Positions 46,616 to 54,925 of a DNA stretch of 64,000 bases are shown here, one piece after another. How positions within the stretch are numbered: the stretch's first letter is position 1; every line of letters starts with the position of its first letter. Origin of the DNA: DATFTE01 sp963802575 (GTDB lineage Bacteria > Acidobacteriota > Terriglobia > Terriglobales > Acidobacteriaceae); the NCBI GenBank assembly GCA_963802575.1, contig CAWDJF010000006.1, positions 186,001-250,000 of the forward strand, in the 5' to 3' direction. Under the pieces are notes generated by a model, which saw nothing but the letters and a program-made list of their open reading frames with translations, did not search any database and was not told the origin of the DNA. A program made the position numbers and the translations under genes.

Positions 46616-47908
46616 TCACTGAATCACAACTTTCTTCTGCTGCGTATTTACGCCACCCTTGGAGTCCTGCGCCGTGACCGTGATCACGTTTTCACCCTGC
46701 GGCAACGGTGAAGTGAAGAAATGAAAGCTGCCATCGGTCCCCACCACCGGCACTTCCCTGCCATTCACCATCACCCGGGCCCCAATTTCGGTCTTCCCGG
46801 TCAATTCGATAACGTGCCCGTGTTGAATGAAGGGGTCCACATCCAAGCTGATAGCGTCAGAATCCTTCCCCTTGGGAATCAAGGTGAAGCGGTTCTTCTC
46901 GCTCTCCACTGACTCTTTCCCTTCAACATCGTAGGACTGCACCAGCCAGTAATAAGCGCCTTGGGCCAGGCCTGAGACTTCCACGTCCGCTGTACCCACT
47001 TTGCGGTCGACGATCATCGACGAGAAATATGGGTTCTTGGAAATCCGCAGTCGGTAGCCGACAGCATTCGGCATCTTGGTCCAGGAAAACTCAATGGGCT
47101 TCGGATCGCCCGCCACGAAAATAGGCATCATGTTCGCCGGAGAAATCGGCGTCGGCGGACCGATCTCCTTTTCTTTCTCCATCTTAGGCTCTTTGCCTTC
47201 GAAGCTTACTTTTTCCCAGTCCGACAGGCGAACGGTTTCTCCATTACGCACGACGTCGCCCGATCCTTTTTTCACCAGGATCTCGTGCTGGTCGCCCTTG
47301 GGGTCGTTGTGCACCATGGCCGCGCTCTCAGGCGCCAGCGAAGCCGTGGCTCCGCCGACGATGACCTGCGATTTCGAACCCTGAGAATACGTTGCCGTGG
47401 TCAAGTCCACTGTACCTGTGCTCACCGCAACTGCCACATTCGTTTGCTGTTGCTCGTTGGCCGAGTTCTCTTCGATCACGATCAGCGAGTCCTGCTTGAC
47501 GGTGTAATTCGTGCCGTCGTTAAAGACGATCTTGGCCATGCCCTCGGAGCCGGTCTGGATCACGTCACCCTTCTCCAGCGGCACGCTGTAATCGGCCGTG
47601 ACCCAACTGTTACTGCTCGACTTTTTGACCCGGACCGTCCCATCCAGCGCGGTGATGTGCGCCTGCTGGGAGTTCATGGCGCTCGACTTCACCGGAGTGC
47701 CTGCCGCTCCAGCGACGGCTTCGAGCGCGCGCGTTCCCAAGCTCTCGGCCGCCTTGATACCGGCGTCGGTGAACTGCGGGAATGCGAAGTGCATGCTGAC
47801 GAAAATCGCCAATAACACCGCCACTACCATCAGCACAACGCTGCGGTAGGTGACAGTCTTCCACGCAATGTGGATTCCGGGCTTGCTCTTTGAAGAGACC
47901 GAGGCCAC
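46616..47908 (-). CDS. FecR-domain membrane protein
   Basis: A 430-residue protein with one N-terminal helix (SVVLMVVAVLLAIFVSMHF). A FecR domain (about 80-230) is marked by LDGTVRVKKSSSNSW, PLEKGDVIQTGSEGMAKIVFNDG and VSTGTVDLTTATYSQG. Two fibronectin/Ig-like strands follow (PIEFSWTKMPNAVGYRLRIS and the C-terminal ELTGKTEIGARVMVNGREVPV). Unlike FecR of iron signalling no TonB receptor or sigma factor is adjacent. Likely an envelope or periplasmic structural protein upstream of mreB in the same direction. Confidence 0.85.
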   Translation of the reverse strand: MASVSSKSKPGIHIAWKTVTYRSVVLMVVAVLLAIFVSMHFAFPQFTDAGIKAAESLGTRALEAVAGAAGTPVKSSAMNSQQAHITALDGTVRVKKSSSNSWVTADYSVPLEKGDVIQTGSEGMAKIVFNDGTNYTVKQDSLIVIEENSANEQQQTNVAVAVSTGTVDLTTATYSQGSKSQVIVGGATASLAPESAAMVHNDPKGDQHEILVKKGSGDVVRNGETVRLSDWEKVSFEGKEPKMEKEKEIGPPTPISPANMMPIFVAGDPKPIEFSWTKMPNAVGYRLRISKNPYFSSMIVDRKVGTADVEVSGLAQGAYYWLVQSYDVEGKESVESEKNRFTLIPKGKDSDAISLDVDPFIQHGHVIELTGKTEIGARVMVNGREVPVVGTDGSFHFFTSPLPQGENVITVTAQDSKGGVNTQQKKVVIQ

Positions 47909-48182
47909 TGGCTCCAGCCAAACTAGAGAATATGGGGTAATTTCAACACTATCACAAGCTTAACCGAGAAGTGGCCGTTGATTAACTTGGGTCATGAGGA
48001 TAGAGATTACGGAGGTAATAGGGCAGTTCGATTCGCGGAACGGAATCCGGGTCTCTGCGTTCTCGGCCGCAATTCTTCCGGCCTCTGCGATTCAAGATCT
48101 TGGCGGGAGACCCTCACTTGCCCAGCACTCAAGCCCCTCTGTACCATAGAAGGTTCCGAGACTTTCCCAGGAGAACTCATAT

Positions 48183-49721
48183 ATGGCTACCGATACTATG
48201 ACCAAGCCGACCTCTGTCGGCGGCGCGACCCGCACCAAGGTTTACAAGAATTTCATCGACGGCGAGTGGGTGGATGCCTCGACCGGAGAGACCTTCGAAA
48301 ACCGCAACCCTGCCGATACTCGAGACGTCGTCGGCATCTTCCAAAAATCCGGCAAGGCCGATGTTGACGCCGCGGTCGAAGCCGCCAAGCGCGCCTTCGC
48401 CAAGTGGCGTCTGGTCCCCGCACCCAAGCGCGCTGAGATCGTCTATCGCGCTGGAGAAATGCTGCTCGAACGCAAGGAAGAATATTCCCGCGACATGACC
48501 CGCGAAATGGGCAAAGTTCTGAAAGAGACTCGCGGAGACACCCAGGAAGCCATCGACACCGCCTACTACATGGCGGGAGAAGGCCGGCGCATGTTCGGCC
48601 CGACCACACCTTCCGAGTTGCCCAACAAGTTTGCGATGGCCGTACGTACCCCACTCGGCGTCTGCGGCATGATCACGCCGTGGAATTTTCCCATGGCGAT
48701 TCCGTCATGGAAGCTGCTGCCCGCTATCGTCTGCGGCAACACCTGCGTGATCAAGCCCGCGCAGGATACTCCGCTCTCGACCTATAACCTGGTGCGCACC
48801 CTGGCCGATGCAGGCGTGCCACGGGGTGTGGTGAACATCGTCGCTGGATTCGGATCGAAAGTCGGCGGCCCGCTGATGGAACATCCCGACGTCAAAGCCA
48901 TCTCGCTCACTGGATCGACCGAAGTTGGACGCATCGTCGGCACCACCGCAGCCAAGAGCTTCAAGCACTGCTCGCTGGAGTTGGGCGGCAAGAATCCGAT
49001 GATCGTCCTCGACGACGCTAACCTCGACCTCGCCATCGAAGGCGGACTCTGGGGAGGCTTCGGCACCACCGGACAACGCTGCACTGCGACCAGTCGCATC
49101 ATCGTGCAGAAGGGCGTCTACAGCGAGTTCATCTCGCGTTATGTCGAGCGTGCCAAGGCTCTGAAAGTCGGCAACGGACTGGACGAGAGCGTAGATATGG
49201 GCCCCGCGGTCAACGAAGCGCAGCTCAAGACCGACCTCAGCTACGTCGAGATCGGGAAAGCGGAAGGTGCGAAGCTGAAGACCGGCGGCAACCGCCTCGA
49301 CAAAGGCGACTACCAACACGGATGGTTCCTCGAGCCGACGGTATTCGTCGATGTCGATCCCAAGATGCGAATCGCTCAGGAAGAAATCTTCGGACCGGTG
49401 GTTTCGATCATCCCCTGTGACGGCCTCGAAGACGCCATCGAAATCGCCAACAACATAGAGTACGGCCTATCGTCCGCGCTTTACACCAAAGACGTGAACA
49501 AAGCGTTCGTCGCGATGCGTGACCTCTATGCCGGCATCACGTATATCAATGCGCCGACGATCGGCGCGGAAGTTCATCTACCCTTTGGCGGAGTGAAAGC
49601 TACCGGAAACGGCCACCGCGAAGGCGGCATCGGCGCCATTGACTTCTACACCGAGTGGAAGTCGATCTACGTCGACTACTCCGACAAGCTGCAGAGAGCG
49701 CAGATCGATACGGGGGAGTAG
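48183..49721 (+). CDS. NAD(P)-dependent aldehyde dehydrogenase
   Basis: A 512-residue ALDH-superfamily protein. Glu266 in LELGGKNPM and the nucleophile Cys300 in GTTGQRCTATSR are present, with the Rossmann motif LTGSTEVGRIVG. It ends in the FDFYTEWKS-like region GAIDFYTEWKSIYVDYSDK, similar to ALDH7 / alpha-aminoadipic-semialdehyde or succinate-semialdehyde enzymes. AGGAG (48169-48173) lies 9 bases before ATG 48183. Substrate undetermined; cytoplasmic. Confidence 0.9.
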   Translation: MATDTMTKPTSVGGATRTKVYKNFIDGEWVDASTGETFENRNPADTRDVVGIFQKSGKADVDAAVEAAKRAFAKWRLVPAPKRAEIVYRAGEMLLERKEEYSRDMTREMGKVLKETRGDTQEAIDTAYYMAGEGRRMFGPTTPSELPNKFAMAVRTPLGVCGMITPWNFPMAIPSWKLLPAIVCGNTCVIKPAQDTPLSTYNLVRTLADAGVPRGVVNIVAGFGSKVGGPLMEHPDVKAISLTGSTEVGRIVGTTAAKSFKHCSLELGGKNPMIVLDDANLDLAIEGGLWGGFGTTGQRCTATSRIIVQKGVYSEFISRYVERAKALKVGNGLDESVDMGPAVNEAQLKTDLSYVEIGKAEGAKLKTGGNRLDKGDYQHGWFLEPTVFVDVDPKMRIAQEEIFGPVVSIIPCDGLEDAIEIANNIEYGLSSALYTKDVNKAFVAMRDLYAGITYINAPTIGAEVHLPFGGVKATGNGHREGGIGAIDFYTEWKSIYVDYSDKLQRAQIDTGE

Positions 49722-49727
49722 GGCGGG

Positions 49728-49770
49728 CGTCAGACCTCAGACCTCGGCCGTCAGGACTTCGGTTCTGACG
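49728..49770. repeat. CAGACCTCGG-type word repeat after the ALDH gene
   Basis: GTCAGACCTCAGACCTCGGCCGTCAGGACTTCGG repeats the words found before mrdA. The 269-base gap to the next gene also holds a partial CATCCCGAGC..GAAGGACC element (49800-49855) and nothing else recognised. Confidence 0.55.
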
Positions 49771-49990
49771 GCTGATTTCATTCTCGTTTAAGATTTGTCA
49801 TCCCGAGCAAGCCGGATCGGTTGCGCAGCAACCGATTCGGCGCGTCGAAGGACCTTTGGTTCTGCCGTATCTCGGAGTCGCCCAGCAAAAGGCGGATATT
49901 AGGCCCCGCACGTCAGTGCAGGGTAAGCAAGGTGGAGGAGTTGGACTCCGCTTCGGCGGACGGCACTGGCTCCGTAATCGAGAAGTGCAA

Positions 49991-50239
49991 ATGCGCATCG
50001 GCGACAGAGTCCGATTGATAGCAATCCCGCCTGACGTAAAAGACAGTGAAGAATTCCGAACGCTCACCTTATTCCAAGGCTGCATGGGCAAAACCTTCAC
50101 GGTGAAGGGATTTCAAAATGTGGAAGGGTTACCCTATCCACTCATTCAACTCGACGTCGGGCACATCGTGGGGGTTGAAGATTACATGGAGAGCATCTAC
50201 GTCGAGCCTGAATATCTAGAACCGGTTTATTCAGGTTGA
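49991..50239 (+). CDS. hypothetical protein, SH3-like
   Basis: An 82-residue protein from ATG 49991; the open frame starts further upstream, but MRIGDRVRLIAIPPDV is the likely true N-terminus. The beta-rich pattern (GDRVRLIAIP, GKTFTVKGFQ, YPLIQLDVGHIVG, ESIYVEPEYLEPV) resembles a small SH3-like domain. No family is recognised. It is followed 21 bases later by the next gene, so the two may form a small module. Confidence 0.6.
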   Translation: MRIGDRVRLIAIPPDVKDSEEFRTLTLFQGCMGKTFTVKGFQNVEGLPYPLIQLDVGHIVGVEDYMESIYVEPEYLEPVYSG

Positions 50240-50260
50240 ACAATCAGGAGCGTTCCCAGC

Positions 50261-50722
50261 GTGACCGCCGAACAATTCTCACAATTCAAAGATGAGGCAC
50301 TCAAAGACCTCACGCTCATGAATGAGTCATGCAGAGCAACTTTCAGGCTTACTTCGTGGCAACGATATGATTACGATTTGGAGAGTGGAACGCTGATCTT
50401 TTCTGAGGATGCCGTTCCCCGAGTCATCGCATCAATCCTCGTGGCCGGCAGCACTTCGAAGTCTCCCGGAACTTGGCTATGGAGCTGGGCCAACGGGTTC
50501 ATCCCTGACAACGTTTCCGAACCCGTAAAGAAAGTACGAGATTTTGGAATCGCCGAAAATTTGCTTGAGCTACAAGAGCCATACCTTCCTGACGATGAAG
50601 AGGTCGGCTGGGCCATGACTGCGGTAGCGGTTCGCATCATGGGTGCGAAAGGGGCCTACCGTAGCCCGGGTGAGAACGGCTTCCTGTACCTAATTCTGAA
50701 CGATATCGCTTTTACCGTATAA
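50261..50722 (+). CDS. DUF6882-like hypothetical protein
   Basis: A 153-residue protein from GTG 50261. Trp-rich GTWLWSWANGFIPDNVSEPVKKVRDFG resembles proteins annotated as DUF6882; this is pattern memory, not a search. No signal peptide or helix for the membrane is seen. It sits between the small SH3-like gene and a beta-lactamase-like gene. A role as immunity-type protein in polymorphic toxin systems is possible but without any visible toxin. Confidence 0.6.
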   Translation: MTAEQFSQFKDEALKDLTLMNESCRATFRLTSWQRYDYDLESGTLIFSEDAVPRVIASILVAGSTSKSPGTWLWSWANGFIPDNVSEPVKKVRDFGIAENLLELQEPYLPDDEEVGWAMTAVAVRIMGAKGAYRSPGENGFLYLILNDIAFTV

Positions 50723-50747
50723 GACACCCACCAACGGAACGTGCCTT

Positions 50748-51779
50748 ATGACTTCAAGACTCTGGCTGTATACACTCCTCCTGGCTGCAATCTTTCCACC
50801 ACGACTCGGGTCACAGGCCCCGGCCTCCGACGCCCGCTCGCTCATCGCATTGCGAGCTCAACTGGAACAGATTCGCCGACCCTTCCCTGGCGACATGTCG
50901 ATCTACATGAAAAATCTCTCCACCGGCGATGAAATCGCGCTCGATTCCGACAAGGTCTTTGAAACTTTCAGCGTCATCAAACTAGCCATCGCCGCGGAAC
51001 TCATGCACCAGATCGAGCAGGGCAAGTTCTCGCTCTCGGACCGTATCCCGCTCACCGCCGCCAACGAACGCCTGCCCTCGGGAGTGCTGTACGCACTCGA
51101 TCCCGGACTGACTCCCACCGTGAAAGACCTGCTCACGCTGATGATCATCATCAGCGACAACGAAGCCACCGACGTGCTCGGTGACAAAGTCGGACGCGAC
51201 GACGTAACTGCCTACGCGCACAGCCTCGGCCTGGCGAACACTTCGATTCAATTCTCCGATCTCGATTGGGATCGCACCTGGCTCGGCACGCTCGATCCTG
51301 CCTACAAACACGCTAGCGGCGACCAGACCGTGAAATTTCCCTTCGACAAATTCACCGATCAGCAGGTCGAGGATGCCTTCGGCCACACTATTTATGACGC
51401 CGGGATTTACTTCGGCCACAGCACCACGCGCGACATCGGGCATCTTCTCGAATTGATGGCGACCGGAAGACTGGTTTCGAAAAATGCCAGCGATCTCATC
51501 CTCGGCATCATGGAAAAGCAGCAGGTGAACGACCGCTTTCCGCGCTATCTCGAGAACATCCGCATCGCACACAAAACCGGCGACGGGCAGCCCTTCATCG
51601 CCAATGACGCCGGCGTTCTCTGGGTGAAAGACCAACCGATCGTCTTGGTCGTCTTCACCGGGCATCACCGCGGTTCGACCTCATCGCTGCACGATACGAT
51701 TGGGCGCGTGGCCGCGACCGTGGTCAAACATTATGGCGGCCAGGTATCTGCCGATTTCAAAGAAACCGAGAACCGCTAA
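50748..51779 (+). CDS. secreted class A beta-lactamase-like serine hydrolase
   Basis: A 343-residue protein with an N-terminal signal (RLWLYTLLLAAIFPPRLGSQA). Catalytic motifs: S75-V-I-K78 in FETFSVIKLA, SDN at 136-138 in IISDNEATD, KTG at 276-278 in IRIAHKTGDG. The omega-loop Glu of a true class A beta-lactamase is not evident at the usual place, so it may be a DD-peptidase-like or a divergent beta-lactamase. Periplasmic. The stop lies 22 bases from the tetR 3' end. Confidence 0.87.
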   Translation: MTSRLWLYTLLLAAIFPPRLGSQAPASDARSLIALRAQLEQIRRPFPGDMSIYMKNLSTGDEIALDSDKVFETFSVIKLAIAAELMHQIEQGKFSLSDRIPLTAANERLPSGVLYALDPGLTPTVKDLLTLMIIISDNEATDVLGDKVGRDDVTAYAHSLGLANTSIQFSDLDWDRTWLGTLDPAYKHASGDQTVKFPFDKFTDQQVEDAFGHTIYDAGIYFGHSTTRDIGHLLELMATGRLVSKNASDLILGIMEKQQVNDRFPRYLENIRIAHKTGDGQPFIANDAGVLWVKDQPIVLVVFTGHHRGSTSSLHDTIGRVAATVVKHYGGQVSADFKETENR

Positions 51780-51801
51780 AGCCGTGGGCCATGACGTGGC
51801 T

Positions 51802-52398
51802 TTATTTCCCGCGCGCCGGCAGCGATTGGTCAATCACAAAACTGGCGAAGTTGAGAATCTGCGCTTTGGATTTGTAAGGGAGCCGCTTGGCGGTCGCGAG
51901 CTTGGCGATTCCGTGGACCATGGTCCACGCGAGAAGCGCTAGCTGAAGAGTCTCGCCGGCGGCCAATCGCCCTTCGTCCTGTGCGCCCTTGACCAGAGTG
52001 ACCAAGGTCCCGAACGCTTCTTCTCCGGCTTCTGCGGAGCCCTGAGTTTTGTCCTTGGTAACGGGCGAGTCGAACATGACCGCGAAGTGTTCCGGCCGGC
52101 GCAACGCGAATTCGATGTAAGCAAGACCCGCCCGCTTCAATTTTTCAAGCGCGCCCGATTCCTGTTTGGAAGCTTCCCGCATCGCCAGGGTCAGTTCCCG
52201 GAATCCCTGCGCCGCCACCGCCGCCAGCAAGCTCTCTCGATCGGGAAAGTGCCGGTAGGGAGCATTGTGCGAGACTCCGGCGCGCCGGGCCACTTCCCTT
52301 AAGGTGAAGCCTGCGGGTCCGACCTCGCCGATCAGCCGGATTGCCGCCTGCAACAAGACCTCTCGTAAATGTCCGTGATGGTAGGGCTTCCTGGGCAT
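51802..52398 (-). CDS. TetR/AcrR-family transcriptional regulator
   Basis: A 198-residue repressor. The N-terminal HTH reads AAIRLIGEVGPAGFTLREVARRAGVSHNAPYRHFPDRESLL. The C-terminal helices form a WHG-type ligand domain (LAYIEFALRRPEHFAVMFDSPV). It is divergent from an ABA4-like membrane gene, and three copies of TGTTG-N7-CAACA lie between them. It most probably represses both transcripts and is released by an unknown ligand. Confidence 0.92.
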   Translation of the reverse strand: MPRKPYHHGHLREVLLQAAIRLIGEVGPAGFTLREVARRAGVSHNAPYRHFPDRESLLAAVAAQGFRELTLAMREASKQESGALEKLKRAGLAYIEFALRRPEHFAVMFDSPVTKDKTQGSAEAGEEAFGTLVTLVKGAQDEGRLAAGETLQLALLAWTMVHGIAKLATAKRLPYKSKAQILNFASFVIDQSLPARGK

Positions 52399-52423
52399 GG
52401 TCCGCGACGATTATACGTCCCAG

Positions 52424-52440
52424 TGTTGACACGGGCAACA
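52424..52440. promoter_or_regulatory. operator-like palindrome 1 (TGTTG-N7-CAACA)
   Basis: Exact 5-bp arms, lying 26 bases upstream of the tetR start. Its core also contains a TTGACA hexamer. Centre-to-centre distance to site 2 is 51 bases (about five helical turns). Confidence 0.7.
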
Positions 52441-52474
52441 TTCAACAGCCGCAAAGAAAATTTCTCTGCAACCA

Positions 52475-52491
52475 TGTTGACACGCGCAACA
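52475..52491. promoter_or_regulatory. operator-like palindrome 2 (TGTTG-N7-CAACA)
   Basis: Exact arms; overlaps the putative -35 box TTGACA at 52477-52482 of the membrane gene promoter. Confidence 0.72.
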
Positions 52492-52506
52492 TCTGAATAT
52501 TACGAT
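52477..52506 (+). promoter_or_regulatory. putative sigma-70-type promoter of the ABA4-like gene
   Basis: TTGACA (52477-52482), 18 bases, TACGAT (52501-52506). Sites 2 and 3 cover both boxes, so repression by occlusion is expected. Confidence 0.55.
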
Positions 52507-52522
52507 GTGGACAATAGCAACA
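52506..52522. promoter_or_regulatory. operator-like palindrome 3 (TGTGG-N7-CAACA)
   Basis: One mismatch in the left arm; centre is 31 bases (about three turns) from site 2, so all three lie on the same face of the helix. Confidence 0.6.
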
Positions 52523-52546
52523 TTGGCTTGCTGGTGAGGAGGCCTT

Positions 52547-53968
52547 ATGGATTCACTTTTCCGGTTCAGCAACCTTCTGGTAATGCCCTTCTGGGCGCTC
52601 ATGATTCTGCTTCCCCGCTGGCGATGGACCGCGCGCCTGTTGCGATCCCCGCTGGTCATCGCCGCTCCGGCAAGCTTGTATGCCGCTCTCGTCTTCCCGC
52701 GTCTGGCTGAGATTTGGCCCGCAGTCTCGCAGCCAACGCTCAACGGAATCGCGGCGTTGCTGGGAACTCCGGCGGGCGCGACTATCGCGTGGGTGCACTT
52801 TCTCGCCTTCGATCTGTTCATGGGACGTTGGATTTATCTCGATAGCCGGGAGCGCGGAGTCAACCCCTGGCTCATGGCACCTGTCTTGTTCCTGACGCTA
52901 ATGCTGGGACCGGTTGGATTTCTTTCCTACCGCATGGTCCGATCGAGAGAGCGCATCCGCGTCGAAGGATTGTGGCGCGCGCTCCAACGCGCATGGAATA
53001 TCAATCGCCCGTTGACGATCCTGAGCAGCGTCATGCTGGTGACATTTCTTGTCACCCTGGTCGGCATATTCGTGGACCCCCGCGTCATCCCGGGTGCCCC
53101 AGCCTGGCTCAAGCCCGCCAAGTTCGCTATCTCAGTCAGCGTTTATTGCTTCACCTTCGTCTGGCTGCTGGGCTTTGTCGAGAACCATCCTCGGTTGGTT
53201 CGTCTCGCAGCCAACGTCACGGTCGTCAGCCTCACGGTGGAGATGATTGTCATCATCACCCAGGCAGCACGCGGCACAACCAGCCACTTCAACATCAGCA
53301 CGCCGTTCGATTCGTTTCTTTGGTTCGCGATGGGTTCGTTCATCGTGCTGGTGTGGACGATGAATCTTCTGCTCGCAATCATGCTTCTACGGCAGCAGAT
53401 GCCCGATCGGGCCTTCGCGTGGTCGCTGCGTCTGGGAGTACTCATCTCGGCAGTCGGTATGGCTGCTGCCTTTTTCATGGTGACGCCCACGCCCGAACAG
53501 GCCGCTGCGTTGGCAAGCGGTAACCGTCCGCTCATTGTGGGGGCGCATAGCGTTGGAGTCGCCGACGGAGGCCCAGGCCTTCCCATCCTCGGGTGGAGCA
53601 CCGTCGGAGGCGATCTGAGACCCGCGCACTTCACTGGTTTGCACGCGCTACAAGTCCTGCCTCTGCTGGGTTGGTTGTTAATCCGACGAAGAGGCGTGCT
53701 TGCCCGACTTACCGCCAACGATCGGCTGAGTCTCGTCTTCACGTTTGGATTGGCGTACCTGGGATTGGTCTTGCTGCTGCTCTGGCAAGCGTTGCGGGGT
53801 CAATCGGTAATGCATCCCGACGCTCAGACCCTCGCTGCCGCGGCCGTGATGTTCGCCGCCGTTGCGGCTTCAACGGCAATTGTCGCGGTGCGCGCGTCGA
53901 AAAGGAGCAGAAGGACTCAGGTATTGGCGTCGGCCATTCAGATCTTGTCGCATCAGGAGGAATTATGA
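52547..53968 (+). CDS. ABA4-like (DUF4281) domain membrane protein with long C-terminal membrane part
   Basis: A 473-residue multi-span protein. The first 130 residues match ABA4/DUF4281: LLVMPFWALMILLPRWRW, then WVHFLAFDLFMGRWIYLDSRERG and MLGPVGFLSYRMV. The remaining 340 residues add about eight more helices (for example VTVVSLTVEMIVIITQAARG and LSLVFTFGLAYLGLVLLLLWQAL) not assigned to a family, so it is a fusion. It overlaps the next gene by ATGA. Repressed probably by the divergent TetR protein. Confidence 0.8.
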   Translation: MDSLFRFSNLLVMPFWALMILLPRWRWTARLLRSPLVIAAPASLYAALVFPRLAEIWPAVSQPTLNGIAALLGTPAGATIAWVHFLAFDLFMGRWIYLDSRERGVNPWLMAPVLFLTLMLGPVGFLSYRMVRSRERIRVEGLWRALQRAWNINRPLTILSSVMLVTFLVTLVGIFVDPRVIPGAPAWLKPAKFAISVSVYCFTFVWLLGFVENHPRLVRLAANVTVVSLTVEMIVIITQAARGTTSHFNISTPFDSFLWFAMGSFIVLVWTMNLLLAIMLLRQQMPDRAFAWSLRLGVLISAVGMAAAFFMVTPTPEQAAALASGNRPLIVGAHSVGVADGGPGLPILGWSTVGGDLRPAHFTGLHALQVLPLLGWLLIRRRGVLARLTANDRLSLVFTFGLAYLGLVLLLLWQALRGQSVMHPDAQTLAAAAVMFAAVAASTAIVAVRASKRSRRTQVLASAIQILSHQEEL

Positions 53969-54681
53969 AGAACGCGCTTTCCCTTGCCCTTCTTGCTCTG
54001 TTGATACTTCCGGCGGTTTGCGCTTTCGGGCAAGACTCCGCAACACCGCTTCCAGAGGCTCCAACTTACCAGACTGGTCAGGACGCGTCTGACAATGTTC
54101 CATCCCTCAGCGCACCACGGGCGCAAACTAGATTCGGTGTGGGCGGCAAATTTCATTACTACCTGACTGAAACCTACTTCAATCCCAGCGCCCTCACCGC
54201 GCCTGCCTTCCGCGCCGGCCTGCGGATGGCAAATCCTCCGGGGAAAGGCGCGACCCGCTATCCGCTGGAATGGAGACAAGGCACCGAGGCTTTCGGCAGG
54301 AACTACGGAGACGCAGTCACGGAACGTGTCAGCTTTCAAACTGCGCGCTTCGTAACGGGAGTCATTACCCGGGAAGATCCGCGCTACGTTCCGTCAAGCA
54401 GTCACAACGCTTTCGCAAGGAGCGCGCATGCAGTCGCTTTTGCATTTGTGGATCGCTCTGATTCCGGACATTGCATGCCCGCTCTTTCGAATTTCGTAGG
54501 AGCCGCGGCCGGCGGATTTGTCGGCAACGCATACCTCCCTTCCGGTTTCAATGACGTGACCCACGCAGGTCAACGAGCCACGATTCGCTTCGGACTCTTC
54601 GCGGCTGGAAATCTCTTCCGCGAATTCGCTCCGCAAATGCCCGCGCCTATGCGCAGGTTGATTATCCTGATTGCCCGCTGA
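53965..54681 (+). CDS. secreted hypothetical protein
   Basis: A 238-residue protein from ATG 53965, with AGGAGG at 53955-53960 and a 4-base ATGA overlap with the ABA4-like gene, so translational coupling is clear. Signal peptide SLALLALLILPAVCAFGQD. The mature part has TRFGVGGKFHYYLTETYFNPSAL, repeated Phe/Arg/Gly words (FVTGVITREDPRYVPSS) and a Gly/Ala-rich end (SNFVGAAAGGFVGNAYLPSGF), resembling acidobacterial outer-membrane or periplasmic proteins. Function unknown. Confidence 0.75.
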   Translation: MKNALSLALLALLILPAVCAFGQDSATPLPEAPTYQTGQDASDNVPSLSAPRAQTRFGVGGKFHYYLTETYFNPSALTAPAFRAGLRMANPPGKGATRYPLEWRQGTEAFGRNYGDAVTERVSFQTARFVTGVITREDPRYVPSSSHNAFARSAHAVAFAFVDRSDSGHCMPALSNFVGAAAGGFVGNAYLPSGFNDVTHAGQRATIRFGLFAAGNLFREFAPQMPAPMRRLIILIAR

Positions 54682-54925
54682 GGAACCGTGAACTTTAGTC
54701 CGGAGATGCTCGTATTGTCTTCGACACCGGGTGAACCTCGAGGATCACCCGCCGAAACCCGTGCCAGTGGCCCTTTCCACAGCTTCGCCCGGAATTAACC
54801 TGCCTTTAATCGTACAAGAACATTCCTGACACATTCCCCGTCTACGCTGTAGCGAGTTGTGTCATCTTGCGTGACTGACAAGTCCAAACACGGATTTATC
54901 GAACGACAAAACTGACGGAGGAATC

